The notes: generated by a model not told the origin, from the sequence alone. A stretch of DNA of 64,000 nt from Moniliophthora roreri (GCA_001466705.2 LATX02000123.1:186001-250000), one strand, 5' to 3'. Counted from the stretch's first letter, positions 11,453 to 23,967 are shown. Numbers and translations: made by a program.

Positions 11453-13844
11453 ATGGTTGGCGTCGAGAGCAAATTCCCCATCGATATCAGCAAATTCCAA
11501 CCGTAAGTTTCCGAATACGCGTTTAGCTTTCCTCATCGACTGATCCGGCGCCGATAAAAAGTCTCAAGCTTGACGCGAGCAATCCAAAGCTCACCGATGA
11601 GCAGAGAACCACCTTGAAGGCCAACATTCAACTTCTTCGTGATGTGATTGTCCTCTTCACCGCTACTGGTGCTGCGCGAGGTGTCAGTGGGCACACTGGT
11701 ATGTGATTAATATATACATTGCCAGCTCTCTGCAACTAATTGTTGCTTTCAACACCGCATATAGGTGGTGCATACGACACTGTGCCAGAAGTCGTCCTCT
11801 TGCTTTCTCTTATCAATGGAAACCCTCAGAAGTACATGAACATCCTCTTTGATGAGGCTGGTGTGTAAATTCCACATGCCCGTTTTACGCCGTGATCTTA
11901 CTATACCAACCCGTTATAGGCCACCGTGTCGCCACTCAATACTTGCTATCAGTTCTCGAAGGAGCTATGCCGGCTGAGCATCTGCTCCATTATCGCGAAG
12001 CCAACTCCAAACTACCTGGCCATCCTGAGTTGGGTCTCACACCCGGGGTCAAGTTTTCGTCCGGTCGACTTGGACACATGTGGTTAGTGCCCTGGCGCCT
12101 GTCGCGGGATTGGAACATCACCTAATACAGAACTTACAGGCCTCTCGTCAACGGTGTCGCTCTTGCCAACCGCGATAAGGTTGTCTTCTGTTTGGGATCC
12201 GATGGTTCTCAACAGGAAGGAAACGATGCTGAAGCCGCACGTCTCGCTGTTGCCCAAAACTTGAACGTCAAGCTGTTCATTGATGACAACGATGTCACCA
12301 TTGCAGGACACCCGTCCGAGTACCTCAAGGGATACGAAGTTGCCAAGACCCTTCAAGGCCACGGTTTAAAGGTCGTCACTGTTGATGGAGAGGACGTCGA
12401 CGCTCTGTGGACAGCAGTCAGCGCCATCGTCACATATGATGGTCCTGCAGCCGTCATCTCCAAACGTAAGATGGCTCCTGGTATTGCCGCGATCGAGGGT
12501 TCGACGCATGGTCACGATGTCATTCCTGTCAAAGCTGCTCTCGAATACTTCGAAGGCAGGGGCTACCCCAATTTTGGAGAAATCCTCAACAACATCAAGC
12601 CTCACCCTCAGCCATACCTTTACGTTGGTTCCGAAGGAAGCGGTGCCAACCGTGTCGTGTTCGGAGAGGCAGTCAATGGTGTCCTTGACAAGCTCAGCAA
12701 GGAGGAGGCTAAGGAGCGTGTTATGGTTATTGACAGTGAGTGTCGACTAGCTTGATACCAGTGCATTAACTAATCAATCCACGCAGGTGACCTCGAAGGT
12801 TCTACTGGTTTGAAGGTCATCCACCAGAAGCACCCTGAGGTTTTCATTCCTTCCGGTATCATGGAACGAGGAAACTTCTCTGCAGCAGCAGGTTTCGGTT
12901 TTGATGCTAACAAACACGGTGTCTTCTCGACCTTCTCTGCTTTCCTGGAAATGGTTGTCTCTGAAATCACCATGGCTCGTTTGAACAACTGCAATGTTCT
13001 CTGCCACTTCTCACACGCTGGTGGTAAGTACATCTCTTCATTCCACTCTCCATCAACCTAAGGCACTTTTTACAGTCGATGAAATGGCCGACAACACATG
13101 CCACTTTGGTATCAACAACTTCTTTGCTGACAACGGTCTCTCCGATGTCGAATCCTTCCTCTACTTCCCTGCCGATGCTGCTCAGATGACCGCCGTCATT
13201 AACCGAGTGTTCTTCGAACACGGTCTCCGTTTCGTGTTCAGCACGCGTTCCAAGGTTCCTTATATCTTGAAGGAGGGTACCAAGGAGAGGTACTTCGATG
13301 GGGACTACCAGTTTGTTCCTGGCAGGGACGAAGTCATCGTTAATGGTACCGCTGGATATGTCGTGTCCTTTGGTGACATGCTCTACCGATCATATGATGC
13401 TGTCCTGAGATGCCGACAGGAGGGCTTGAATGTTGGTCTTATCAACAAGCCAACACTCAACATTATCGACGAGCAGATGATCATGAAGATTGGCCAGAGT
13501 CCGTTTGTTCTTGTTGTCGAGTCCTTCAACCAGAAGACTGGAGTAAGCTCATCTCGGTTATGCGTGCGTTTGTCTTGAGACTGACAATATCACTTTATAG
13601 TTAGGCTCCAGGTTCGGAACATGGCTCATTGAACGTCAACTAACACCCAAGTACGGATACATGGGTGCTACCAAGGAGGGTATGCGGTGTTCAATACTGT
13701 GTCATCCGATTCTGTTGCTGATTCTATGTTTACTTCAAAGGATCCGGAGGTCTCTGGGAACAGATTCCTCATCAAAATCTCGACCCCCAAGCCATCATCG
13801 TCAAGATCAAGGCCTTGGCTCAGGCTGCCGCTGTTTCCAAGTAA
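11453..13844 (+). CDS. Transketolase family enzyme
   Basis: Nine exons (11453-11502, 11562-11698, 11765-11860, 11920-12082, 12140-12735, 12787-13023, 13076-13542, 13601-13679, 13741-13844) sum to 642 residues plus stop. It is a thiamine-diphosphate enzyme with the transketolase domain order. The N-terminal half has SGHTGGAYDT, GRLGHMWPLVNG and the cofactor and metal motif GSDGSQQEGNDAEAA followed by DDNDVTIAG. The pyrimidine-binding domain starts near SDLEGSTGLK and has IMERGNFSAAAGFGF, which carries the glutamate that activates thiamine. The C-terminal domain begins about FVPGRDEVIVNG. Such proteins are conserved in fungi and sit apart from the canonical transketolase of the pentose phosphate pathway, so the exact ketol donor is uncertain. 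The frame is fully open and codon use is regular, fitting an expressed metabolic enzyme. Confidence 0.9.
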
Positions 13845-14317
13845 ACTCAAGCTGTATTACACGGGGGTTCGGACACGTCGACGATAGAGAAGAGAAGGAA
13901 ACAAAATTGTATGTATATAGTGCCGATGCTATAGATTCTGTTACACTCTACCGAGACGAGGGATAGGTATATGCCGCCATTGCGCAAGTGACGTCGATTA
14001 AGATACCAAGCTTTCCACGCCGGCGTGTTGAGGAGTAATCTTGCAACGGAAGGGTAATGGATGGCTGTTTAGCGCATTTCAAGATCATGAGGGATATAGT
14101 TCTTACGAAAGGATTCCAGGATCATCAGAAAAAGGTCAATCATATCGATCCCATTTCCCGGCTTATCGTCCTCCTTTTCAATGTTGAAAAGAACGCATGA
14201 AAAGGTCAGCCATAACACGGCGAAAGCTGGTGATATTGATGAACAGTGTTACTGTGGAAACAATGCATCTGGCGACAAAATAACGAAAGTGCTATTCCCG
14301 CTCTTATCCGTGACCAT
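13845..14317. other. Convergent intergenic region, no gene recognised
   Basis: This is the 3' flank between the transketolase gene and P450 copy 1, which converge. No coding signal was seen. Confidence 0.5.
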
Positions 14318-16500
14318 TCAACAACTTCGAGTTATCAAACTTTCCACTCCCATGTGCCGAGGAGTGATGTTGCATCGGAATGGCAATGGGTGCCTGTTCA
14401 AAAAGCAGTCTGGAAGTCCATTCAAGAGAAAAAGAAAAACTATTGCTTACGAAAAAAATACAGGTCCGTCCGAATAATTTTCAGGTATAACAATCTCATT
14501 CCCGTACTCGTCCTTCTCATTGGTGATGTCAAAGCATGCAAGGACGGACGCGAAGGTTAGCCATAACTCGGTGTCAGCAAGATGACGCCCAACACAAATT
14601 CTGTCATAAAATTCAGCCTCAAAGCATCGAGTCTTGGACAGGTCACCCACCTTCTTCCGAAACCGTAAGCTAATACATCATTTATATTTCGCTGAGTATT
14701 CAGAAATCTCTCAGGTTTGAAACAGTACGGGTCGGGATAGATTTCTTCGTCGTGGGTCATATTCCTCAAATATAAAAGTGTAAGCTTCCGGGTTTGATCG
14801 ATATTCTGGACTTGGTCGACGCACCATATGTTGGCGAATACAAGCGCGCCTGATTACACACAGTTAGTAGTAAGTGTGAGTCTAATCTGTATTTACAATG
14901 ATAATACCTTGAGGTATATAATAACCTCGATAGTTGTCATCCGTAGTTGCCATATGCGGAACTCCTGCAGAAAGTAAAGGTCATATCTCCGTAAGAGCAA
15001 TGGAAAAAAGCACAGACCGAGAGGAAGTGGAGGATACCACCTCATGACCTCTTGATATACAGCTTCGACATATGGTAGACTATCCCGGTCATCAAGGTTT
15101 GGAAGCCGGCCCCTACCTACCACGGCATCAATCTCCTGCTGGGCTTTCTTCTGGGAATGTATATTCCTCGCCATTGCAAGGAAGAATGTGCCAGTGGAAG
15201 ACGAAGTCTGCCCCAGTTCTATGCCATTAGTGACAATCATTGCTGGGACACTGGCATGCACCGTGTCAGCACCCGCTAGGTTGGGGATGAACTATTATCA
15301 GTACATGTCTATTGATGAGAATGCAAATGAGAGCAGACCAGCATAGACAGTTGTTCCTACATCTTTAATTCGGCGAGCTTGTTCTGTTGAACTTGGATCA
15401 CCCTCATTGATTTCATGCAGGAGGGGAGGAATAAGGCCAGCATCTGCTTCCTGAATAAATATAATGGATTAGCTGAGCAAACCATATTTTTAATGCCATG
15501 TACCTCATTCTTCTGAACATATTGAATAGGTAAGTCCCGTAAGTCATTGAGGTGCTTTCGAGTGGTTTCAACAAGTCTCCTTATAGGCCCCAGGATAGGA
15601 AACCAATGAGGAACAGACATGACAAAGGGACAGTGCTTCAAAACAGGCATTAAAAGTGGTGTGAAGACTTGTTCCATGGTGTGGATAGCAGTTTTTGCCA
15701 CAGGGATCAGTGGGTGGTGTCCTGTATCAATACTGATCCCATACATAAGCTGCAGAGCAAAACCTCCAGATAGCCTACAGAATGTTTGAGTAGAATAAAA
15801 ATAGGACTCCAGAGAATGTGTACATATCAATATGTTCCATGAACTGCTTGGGCCTATGGAAAAGATCTTGCAGGAATACACTGATCCGTTGCTCAATGAC
15901 AGGGCACAATTGCATTACAGCATTGGGTCGGAAAAATTCTTGATAGACTTTTCTATTCTTGCGCCATGTATCAGAGTAGTCTTGGAGGCCTGTGGACATA
16001 GAAAGTTGAATAACAATCATGATACAATGAGTTTAGACAGTGACATGCCAAGATTAAAGTTCCATCCTGTGCTACTCAGAGTTTTTAGTATGAGCAATGT
16101 ACACACTAGTCAATGAGCTGAACATACATTACTGCAACATCTTCATGTGGTCGTCCTGAGTAGATCCTGGAACGCTTTTCAAGCAAGTCATTTGCAGTGT
16201 TGATGCTGTTGAGGATAATTATATGATCACCCATGGCTTGCAGATGGATGATATCACCTAGGCAACTGAGATTAGCATTGAGAGAAATTGGGCTGGGAAC
16301 AATGTACCATATCTCTTTGCCCAGTTGGTGTAGGTCAGCCATGGCTTCTTATCAGGTATATCTAGCAGAGTCCCAATCAAAGGTTGTCCAGATGGCCCAG
16401 GAGGATAGTCTGGGTGCTGTTGGTGGGTCAATATTTTCCACAAGATGGTGGCTAGAAGAATTGTGACTGCAGAGATGTAGAGGAAGGCAAGTTCAGGCAT
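14318..16500 (-). CDS. Cytochrome P450, copy 1 (intact)
   Basis: ER-anchored monooxygenase on the minus strand with about a dozen introns. The first exon holds a membrane anchor (MPELAFLYISAVTILLATIL) and the hinge YPPGPSG, then DIPDKKPWLTYTNWAKRYG. Later landmarks in order are DIIHLQAMGDH, LLEKRSRIYSGRP, the C-helix WRKNRK, the I-helix AGADT, helix K EVMRW (the ExxR motif), FKPERFLN, and the heme loop YGFGRRICVGRHLAD around 14585-14660. The axial cysteine is present. The first residue of the heme motif is Tyr where Phe is usual, as in copies 5 and 6. All exon joins keep frame to the stop at 14318-14320. The family is probably the basidiomycete CYP64-clan group usually named O-methylsterigmatocystin oxidoreductase-like. 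The substrate is unknown. Confidence 0.9.
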
Positions 16501-16556
16501 GGGAGACAGGTTGATGTTGAGGATTCGTACTGTAGTGTCTCACACTGTCAGCTATG

Positions 16557-16566
16557 AGTATATATC
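16557..16566 (-). promoter_or_regulatory. TATA box of P450 copy 1
   Basis: GATATATAC on the minus strand lies about 57-66 bp upstream of the start codon at 16500, a spacing similar to the other P450 copies. Confidence 0.45.
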
Positions 16567-17112
16567 CCTCAAGATATCAGACCTTAAGACAATGACATAA
16601 TAATACTGGAAAGGATTAGTGGGAAGGACTCAAGAAGATGCAATGAAGTCATAACACAAGAGGTGTGTCCTTACAGAAAAAGGAAAGGAAAACAGAATTT
16701 GGGGTGCGAAGCCACAATACTGATTGAGAGATCTGAGGGGTTGAAGTTCAAAGGCGGTTTGATTTGAAAGGTATCCAACACATCCAGCGAGTGAGGACAG
16801 TGGTAAGGAGCGATTATAATGGTTACCAGGCTATTGCACGCCCTCGAGTGTCTGTGCACAGACAAAGGTCAACTAGCTGAAGTCCGAGAGTCTGGAAAGT
16901 GATAATAATAACGCATACATTTCTGACTACAATCCCCACTCCAGCATTTCGTAAGAGCCGGTTGTAAATAATACCAATCAAAGCTATGCTCCAATCCGTA
17001 GGTCGTCGTTCAAGGCTGGCATTTCAATCAATAAGATCCGAAGACGCGATTTTTGCAGACAAACATCACTTTTTGGTCACTTTGAAACAGCGTGCCAGGC
17101 ACAGGGTGGAGA
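16567..17112. other. Intergenic, no gene recognised
   Basis: This is the gap between P450 copy 1 and decayed copy 2, both on the minus strand. It should hold the distal promoter of copy 1. No coding signal was seen. Confidence 0.45.
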
Positions 17113-18803
17113 TTATTCCACTATCGTTGATTCTACACTCGAGAATCTCGGAGTAATGGAGCATTTGAATGGCAAAGGATACCTGAATGACGGTAGTGAG
17201 AAACGAAGCGGAATGATTTAAGTAAAACAATACTCATGAGAATGTAGGTCCATCTGAATAGTTTTCGGATATGTCAATCTCCTGACCGTTGGCATCCTTC
17301 TCTTTGCTGATAATGAAGCACGTCAAGACTGACGCAAATGCGAGCCATAAAGTAGTTTCAGCCAGACGCTGACTGACGCATACCCTTTTACTGAAACCAA
17401 ATGCCAAAATAGTGTCATCACCATTCAGCTTGCCATGATGAGGAAGACCTATAAGGATTTTTTAAGAATTGGAAGTGCTATAGAAAGGCGCCTAGTACCC
17501 ATCGGAACAGCTGAGTGCCACGGTCCACCTCATGACTTTTCGGTAAATGGCTTCTAGATTACGATCCTCAAGAGCGGGTAGACGGTCTCTTCCGATCAGA
17601 GTCAATTTCCTGCTGGGCCTTGTACTGCACCTCTGGATTACGGACCATAGCCAGGAAGAAAGTACCTGTAGAGGATAAAGTCTAGTCAGTGTGTCATCAG
17701 ACGTGTAAAACGACAGCCAATGCAAAATTTAGTACCGTGTCTGCACTTGCAGCAAAGGCTATGGCAGCCATATCTTTGATTGCTTCAATTTCTTCAGCTG
17801 AATTGTCATCTTCGAGTTTTTCTCGCATGACTTGAGCCAGAAGACCGTCGTTCTCGACATTTGACTCCTGCGAAAAAAAGGTAAAACACTAATCAGCTGC
17901 AAATCAGAAAATAGTATGTAGCGCGCTATATTCCTCCGTATCAGTTCGACCGGTATTTCTCTGAGATCGTGTAGATCTTTTCGCGTGTTATTAATGGTCC
18001 TTGTCGGTCCAAGGGAATGAACTTGACGAAGGGGAAGTGCGTGACAATGAACACAAATCTAGATGCAAAAATGTCGTCCAAAGTTACACCGTTCTCTTCG
18101 CAAGAGCTGGTAGTGGATTACTACCATCCGTAACCTTTATCCCGTACATTGTTGACAGGGCAAGTCCTCCAGATAGGCTAGAATGCACTTTCATGAGCGC
18201 CGTAACATTTATCAGCATCAGACAAGACATACTCATACATCAATATGGTCCATGAACCTTTCGGGAGTATCAAACAGGTTCCTGAGAAACACCCCGATGC
18301 ATTTTTCGATGGAAGGACGGAGCCGAGTCGCCACTGCATCCGGACGGAAGTGCTGCTGATATATTCTTCTATTCTTGCGCCATGTTTCACTGTAGTTCTG
18401 GAAAGCTATCGAAGCATTGAGTGCAAGATGAGGCAAATCAGAGGTAACCACTGACCCGTTGAAGTACCATCTAGTTCTGCGCCGAGCACTAATCAGCAAC
18501 ACATGAAATTAGTACTGAAGAATATGAACCTACGTCTTCACTACATCTTCATTACCCCTTCCCGAATAGATGCGGGATCGTTTATCAAGCAAGTCATTCG
18601 CAGCCTTCACACTACTGAGCAAGACAATATGATCACCAGACATCTGCAAATGCATGACATCACCTGTGTGATTCTGTTTTCTGTTTTTAGGACTTGAACA
18701 GAAGGATGATGAACTCACCATATTGTTTTGCCCAGCCAGCATAGGTAAGCCATGGTTTCTTGACGGGAATATCGCTAAGATTACTGCCGAGCAGTCTGAG
18801 GCC
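17113..18803 (-). pseudogene. Cytochrome P450, copy 2 (decayed)
   Basis: Recognisable remnant of the same family. It lacks the membrane anchor and the PPGPPG hinge. Homology begins at about GLRLLGSNLSDIP, where the sequence meets an inverted-repeat element at 18802. DVMHLQMSGDH, LLDKRSRIYSG, WRKNRRIYQQ and LSGGLALSTMYG are preserved. Lesions include a frameshift after AKRTV near 18095, loss of several codons near the FIP segment around 18010, a frameshift after QQEID near 17610, a 7-base insertion after the helix-K MRW near 17520-17530, a missing PERF region, and a heme loop read as FGFSKRVCVSQ with both conserved glycines replaced by serine. The last intron donor is also changed from GT to AT near 17260. 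The C-terminus still reads YPLPFKCSITPR. It cannot encode an active enzyme. Confidence 0.85.
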
Positions 18804-19800
18804 CAACGAGATGTGCGTCGATGTTATTCAATGCCATCCGATGTTATCCGATGCCCATTCGATGCCCTGGCAACAAAACTCTGAAATGTTTTTCTCTCCA
18901 CCATACATGACTTAGACACACACCTATCAAAAGTCATTCTGTGGTACGTGCGCTGTTCAATTTCTCGGGCCTGCCCTAAACTTTCCTGCGCTCCTCTCTT
19001 TCTTCTCAACCACCACCATCTCCGCCTCTCTCTTCTCAACCACCATCTCCGCCTCCTTCTTTCCAACCACTACCATCTCCCCTTTTCCCTGCCACGTCGC
19101 CAATTTCCCGGCCCCATATCACGACACGCGTCAAGGATGGATTAATCTGAGTTTTTACTAGTAGGATCGGCTTTCGGTACGCTCGCGGCGACTTTCACGC
19201 AATCGAAACTACTAACGAAATACAGTAGGTCTCGTACAACTCAAGGTGAAGCCCCCCCATCAAGATTGACGAGGAGATATACAGACACTAGGTATGTACT
19301 ACGCTTCTCTCTTGTTCCCTTGTACCGCGCTGAGAGGTACCACAGAACACTGCAATCTTGGAAGCCACATAACTGGTAAGTTTCAGACCCTCGCCATTGG
19401 CTTATTCCATGTCGCTGACTGTCAATGTACAAGTCAGGACTCACGGAATGACGAATGGGTTGGGCGAAAGTCTGTTGGGCGTTGGGCAGAGGGTTGCATG
19501 AGGTGTTGGGCAAAGGGTTTGTGTAGTCAGGGCAGGGGGTTTGGAGGCATATGACATTGGGATTTCCCCTCAGACTTGTTGATTATTATGGTGTCTCAAA
19601 TGTAATGTATTGTAGAGGTACTCAATGAAATATAATGTTTTCTAATGCTATCTGATGAAACCCAATGAATAATGACGCCTACAAACACCTACGCAGGATA
19701 CATCGAATGGCATAGGATAGCATCGGATAGCATCGAAAAAATTCCGACTTAACGATGTTATCTTATGGCATCGGATACCGTCGACTAAAATCCCACTGGG
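18802..19800. mobile_element. Non-autonomous terminal-inverted-repeat element (candidate)
   Basis: The two ends are imperfect inverted repeats beginning CCCA and ending TGGG. About 34 bases can be aligned from each end (CCCA..G.GAT.T..GTCGA..), and both ends continue into short repeats of the type GATGcTATCCGATG. Inside there are further ATG-spaced subterminal repeats (19590-19665) and a CCACCATCTCCGCCTC tandem tract (about 19005-19085), but no transposase frame. No clear target-site duplication was found. The left end coincides with the abrupt loss of P450 copy 2 homology, which suggests that insertion and deletion removed its 5' exon. Confidence 0.45.
19005..19085 (+). repeat. Pyrimidine-rich tandem repeat
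   Basis: About three degenerate copies of a ~25-30 bp unit, TTCTCAACCACCATCTCCGCC, within the inverted-repeat element. The short frames across it (proline- or histidine-rich) are repeat artefacts. Confidence 0.6.
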
Positions 19801-20703
19801 AGTTATAAGCCAGAGCAAAGCCGTGGACAGCTATTTCAGTTTGTGCATCCGATGAGATTGAATCCAGAACGGCAGACAGCTGAAGAGTACTCGATACTTC
19901 CGCACCTAGCGCCAGCCGTAAGGCATCTGTGCTCGATAGTATATCCGGTCATTATCGCCATCACTTCGTAACAAGGAACCTAAAGGCTGCATCCGACGGA
20001 GTGGAGTGACCGTGCACTCTGATTTTCATTGAATTATGGTACTGACTCTACGCCTGACTGACTAGGGACAATCTGTGCCACCGTGAGATCCACGCTCGAA
20101 AAATGGGACGCATATGTTGTTTTTAATTAAATTATAGATTTTAATTATTATAATTAAAATTATTAAAAGAGAAGAGATGAGGGCAAGTTCGGCGTTGAGG
20201 CAAGGATCATCTCCGGGTACGCGAGTGTTAGTATAGGCAAACTCTCAAGGAAGGATGAATAGAAAGGCCGAGAGCAATCCTAGACTGTTCAAACTCACTG
20301 AGATGGATTGCTACACGACGTCGTGTTATTTCTGTTCCAGTGCGCTCTGTTCAAGTTACATCCCTTACACCTGCGAAAGTTCTGCCTTGAGAAGCGACCA
20401 TCAGTGACTGGAACCTCTCGGATAGCAATCGTATGGCTTACTTATCAAGGTACTCGTTCTGCTCGTGAGATCCAGTAGCTATAACGCGACGCAACTTAGA
20501 GCTCAAGATACAGAAGAATGGAGAAAAGAATGTTGAGCGATGGTACCTGACCTATGTCGGAAGCCGGTATACTGGGCATTTTCATGTATTGGTGGAACAG
20601 AAAACAATAAACGCTTTGCGTGTATTCTTCGATCTTCAGAGAGGGTACATGTGCTTTAGCTTAGTGAATCGGGAAATCGGAATCCTACAGCGACCGGCTG
20701 TCT
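19801..20703. other. Intergenic with AT-rich palindromic tract
   Basis: No gene was recognised. An almost pure A/T stretch at about 20119-20168 contains TTTTAATTATTATAATTAAAA, nearly a perfect palindrome. The missing 5' exon of P450 copy 2 was looked for here and not found. Confidence 0.5.
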
Positions 20704-22889
20704 CTATCCTATCAATGGTCCAACATCTGCATGGCGAGGCGTGATAGTGCAGCGGAACGGTAACGGATAGCTACAATTACAATGGTTAAATCAATAGTTC
20801 CACCCCAGGGTGAAGAGTGCTTACCAGAAGAGTCCAGGGCCATCCGAATAGTTTTCCGGTATTTCGATCGGGTTACCGTCCGAGTCTTTCTCACTTTCAA
20901 TCTTGAAACATGCCAGCACCGATACTATGGTCAACCAGACAATAGCCTCGCCAAAGTGACGCCCCACGCAGCCTCTGTCAACGTGGTCAATCGGTCAATA
21001 TGATATGCACATATCATAATCTACGCATACCTTCTTCCAAAACCGAATCCCAAAACGACGTCGTCATCGTTCAACTCCGAGTGAGCGTTCAGGAACCTTT
21101 CAGGCCTGAATTGATAGGGATCCTCGTAGACTCGTTCGTCATGCGTCATAGCCCTAATAGTGGACATTTCAATACGGTTTTCAGGGTTCATAGCTGCGTG
21201 ACGAACCAAATGTTTGCGAAGACCATGCTTCCTAAAGGAGGTGAGCGCAACTGACATACACAAGCCTTCTCTTTGCAGACCTTTTGGGATGTAGTAATCG
21301 CCATATACATCGTCCTCAGTAACAGTATGTGCCACGCCTGGAATGCATATTTACTATTGATTCAAATATACGCCGAAGACGAACCTACCTAGAGGTACTG
21401 CCGGATGCCACCGCATGACTTCTCGATAGATAGCTTCTAGGTAAGGCATTGATTTGCGATCTTCGAAGGTCGGGAGACGGTGCCTTCCAACTACGTCGTC
21501 AATCTCCCGCCACGCCCTTTCTTGGCATTTCGGGTTCTTCGCCATGGCCAGGAAAAATGTACCGACTGATGACAATGTCTGTAGAAGAGCTGCATATAAG
21601 AATGATGTATCACAGTTGATTAAAGCACACTCGCCGTGTCGGCGCTGGCTGAAAATGTGACAGGTTAATAAAGGAAAGGGAAGGTATGGATATCCCACGA
21701 ACCAACAAATGTGGTGCCTGCCATATGCTTGATTCGCTGGATCTCCTCGGGAGGACCACCTTCTGTCTTGTTTTTTTGTATCAAATGCGCAACGAGAGAG
21801 TTATTTCCAGCACCCGTGTCCTGCAAAGAGAAGTAATGGATATTTCAAGAGACGCCTGGAGATAATATGAATAAATTACCAAATCTTGCATGACTTGGCG
21901 GAAGGGAACTTCTTGAATGTCACGACACTGCTGTCGTACACTCTCGTTGTATCGTGTGAAGGCTCCGAATACCGGCACCCAGCTTGGAACGTAGCGGAGG
22001 AAGGAGAACCAGGTGGCGACGAAAGCATAACGAGGCGAAAACACAACGTCGAGGGTGTGAACGGTTTTCTTCGCCAACAAAAGAAGTTCGTCCTCGCCCG
22101 AGTCGACCTTAACCCCATACATTGATGTAAGTGCCAGACCGCCCGAAAGCCTGTGTTGATAGTGTTCAATAATGAAAGACATTGCACAAGGTGTCACTCA
22201 CAAGTCCATATGACTCATGAAATCTTCGGGATTTCGGTGTAAGTTCTTCAGAAAGATCCCCACGCATTGTAGCATAGCTGGGCGCAGCCGATGTACTGCG
22301 GCCGGTCTGAAATTCTGCTGAAAGGTCCTTCTATTCTTTCGCCATGTCTCGGAGTACGACTGCATAGCTGCAGAAGGATATTAGATTAGACAAGCAGTTT
22401 TATGATGATTGTAGGCACGTACTGATAATGAAATCCCACCCAGTCCTGTACATGGATTATCCGTTTAAGGCTATACAATATCACGCAACTATATACTCAC
22501 AACTTCCCGATTTCACTGTAAGACCGGTCAGAATACGTCCGAGAGCGCTTTTCAAGCAATTCGTTGGCAATCTTTGCGTCGCTGACAAGGATTAAATGGT
22601 CTCCGAAAACCTGGAGATGCATTATATCACCTGTGAGCGAATGGTCAGATCGAATCGCAATTTCAGTGTACAGAGCAGTTGCTATACCATAAAGCTTCGC
22701 CCAATTGGCATAGGCGACCCAAGGTTTCTTCGTAGGAATGTCAAGCGTATTACCCAAAAGGAAGCGACCAGGAGGTCCGGGTGGATAATTTTGGGTTGTC
22801 TTCGACGACAGACTATTGAGAATTCGTTTCACGACAATTATCGCGAACAAGAGCAGGGCAGGGTTGACGAAGGTAGTCCAGGTGGTCAT
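20704..22889 (-). CDS. Cytochrome P450, copy 3 (intact)
   Basis: Minus-strand P450 with a full set of landmarks. An N-terminal anchor starting MTTWTTFVNPALLLFAIIVV is followed by the hinge YPPGPPGRFLLGN and DIPTKKPWVAYANWAK. Next come DIMHLQVFGDH, LLEKRSRTYSDR, the C-helix WRKNRRTFQQ, LSGGLALTSMYG, and the I-helix SADT. Helix K is EVMRWHPA, the PERF loop is FRPERFLN, and the heme loop is FGFGRRGCVGRHFGE with the axial Cys. The last exon encodes YPLPFRCTITPRHADVG and stops at 20704-20706. All exon junctions examined use GT-AG and keep frame. It is the most divergent intact copy and falls between the two sequence types seen in the array. Function is inferred only at the class level: an NADPH-P450-reductase-dependent monooxygenase in the ER. 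Confidence 0.9.
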
Positions 22890-22941
22890 CTTGTCGGCGA
22901 CTTGGTAGGATCCAGGGCTCGGGCAAAGCTGGCCGGGCGAG

Positions 22942-22951
22942 ATTATATATT
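22942..22951 (-). promoter_or_regulatory. TATA box of P450 copy 3
   Basis: AATATATAAT on the minus strand lies about 53-62 bp upstream of the start codon at 22889. Confidence 0.45.
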
Positions 22952-23967
22952 CATGGACCCGGGAACACGCTTAAGGCGTGTGCTTAGCGACTGTATGTGC
23001 ATTTGACAGAAGAAACATATTTTAGTCAAGTTGGTTCTTTCATGCAGTCGGATCTCCGGAATACAAGCTATGTTCTGTTTCTCCCTTGACGAGATCTTGC
23101 TGTATTCTTCTAACGTTTCTTGAGTGTCACAAGGATGCACACCATAGGGATCAAACTAGCGCGGGACTAGCCTATTGGACGGGTGGACGGAGTGGACTGA
23201 TAAACATCGTCAGTGAAAACTGTGCCTTTTTTACACGTGCCCATCCAAGCACTGTTCCTCTCATTGGACCCACTGACATGTGAAGACTCTGGCGAAGGAA
23301 GCACATACCCAAGCATTTCTGGACTTGCCGCTATATTTCTATCAACGCGCACCGGGTAACCAAGATTTTCGAGTATGAGGTTGGAGTTTCCATTATGTCA
23401 AAGACTCAGACTAGCGAAAAGCCTTTCCCACGCACGAGCACCATGACTTCGAATTCGGCATTGTCATTGTCAATGTTCAGAATCACAAGCCGTTCAGCTG
23501 AATTGACCTTCGCAATCAATCAGAATCTATGGGATAACTGCAGCCTGTCAATCTGATTCCATCTGGAGATACACTTCGGAGCCATCGACGCTGGAAAGGG
23601 AAACTCGTGTCAACATTTACCTGGACGGTCTCATTTAACCATGATCTCTACCACTCGCGTTGCCGCCCCAAGATTCACCGTCATCTCTGCCTACATAACG
23701 AGAATCATTATTAGCTCCAGCGGAGTTGACTGCCCGACCACTATGGGCGAGCCGACTCGGTTATGCAGTCCCAATTATGTTTTATGGCCTCTCTGTTTAC
23801 GATATTCGCGTTCAAACCACTCAACCGGATTGAAAGGTGCTGATTCGGTGACAGGACGATCGTCAGAAGGTTATTTATAATGCGTGCTAGGAGGAGAATC
23901 CCCAGAACTCTGCGCACAGCATGCTCGTTAACTCTCCTCCTCGAAGTCTTCCGAATGGAAAACTGCA
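22952..23967. other. Intergenic, no gene recognised
   Basis: This region lies between P450 copy 3 (minus) and the carboxylesterase remnant (plus). No family-like frame was seen on either strand. Confidence 0.45.

Noticed and set aside
18948..19145. Histidine/leucine-rich frame
   Set aside because: It is produced by a pyrimidine-rich tandem repeat inside the inverted-repeat element.
19801..20703. Missing first exon of P450 copy 2 beyond the inverted-repeat element
   Set aside because: No membrane-anchor or PPGPPG-like sequence is found on the minus strand here, so simple insertion without deletion is unlikely.
2297..22889. MFS transporter plus P450s as a biosynthetic cluster
   Set aside because: Five conserved housekeeping-type genes separate them and no backbone enzyme is present.
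22596..23006. Plus-strand frame of 136 codons
   Set aside because: It is antisense to the first exons of P450 copy 3, and composition and content are explained by the P450 on the other strand.
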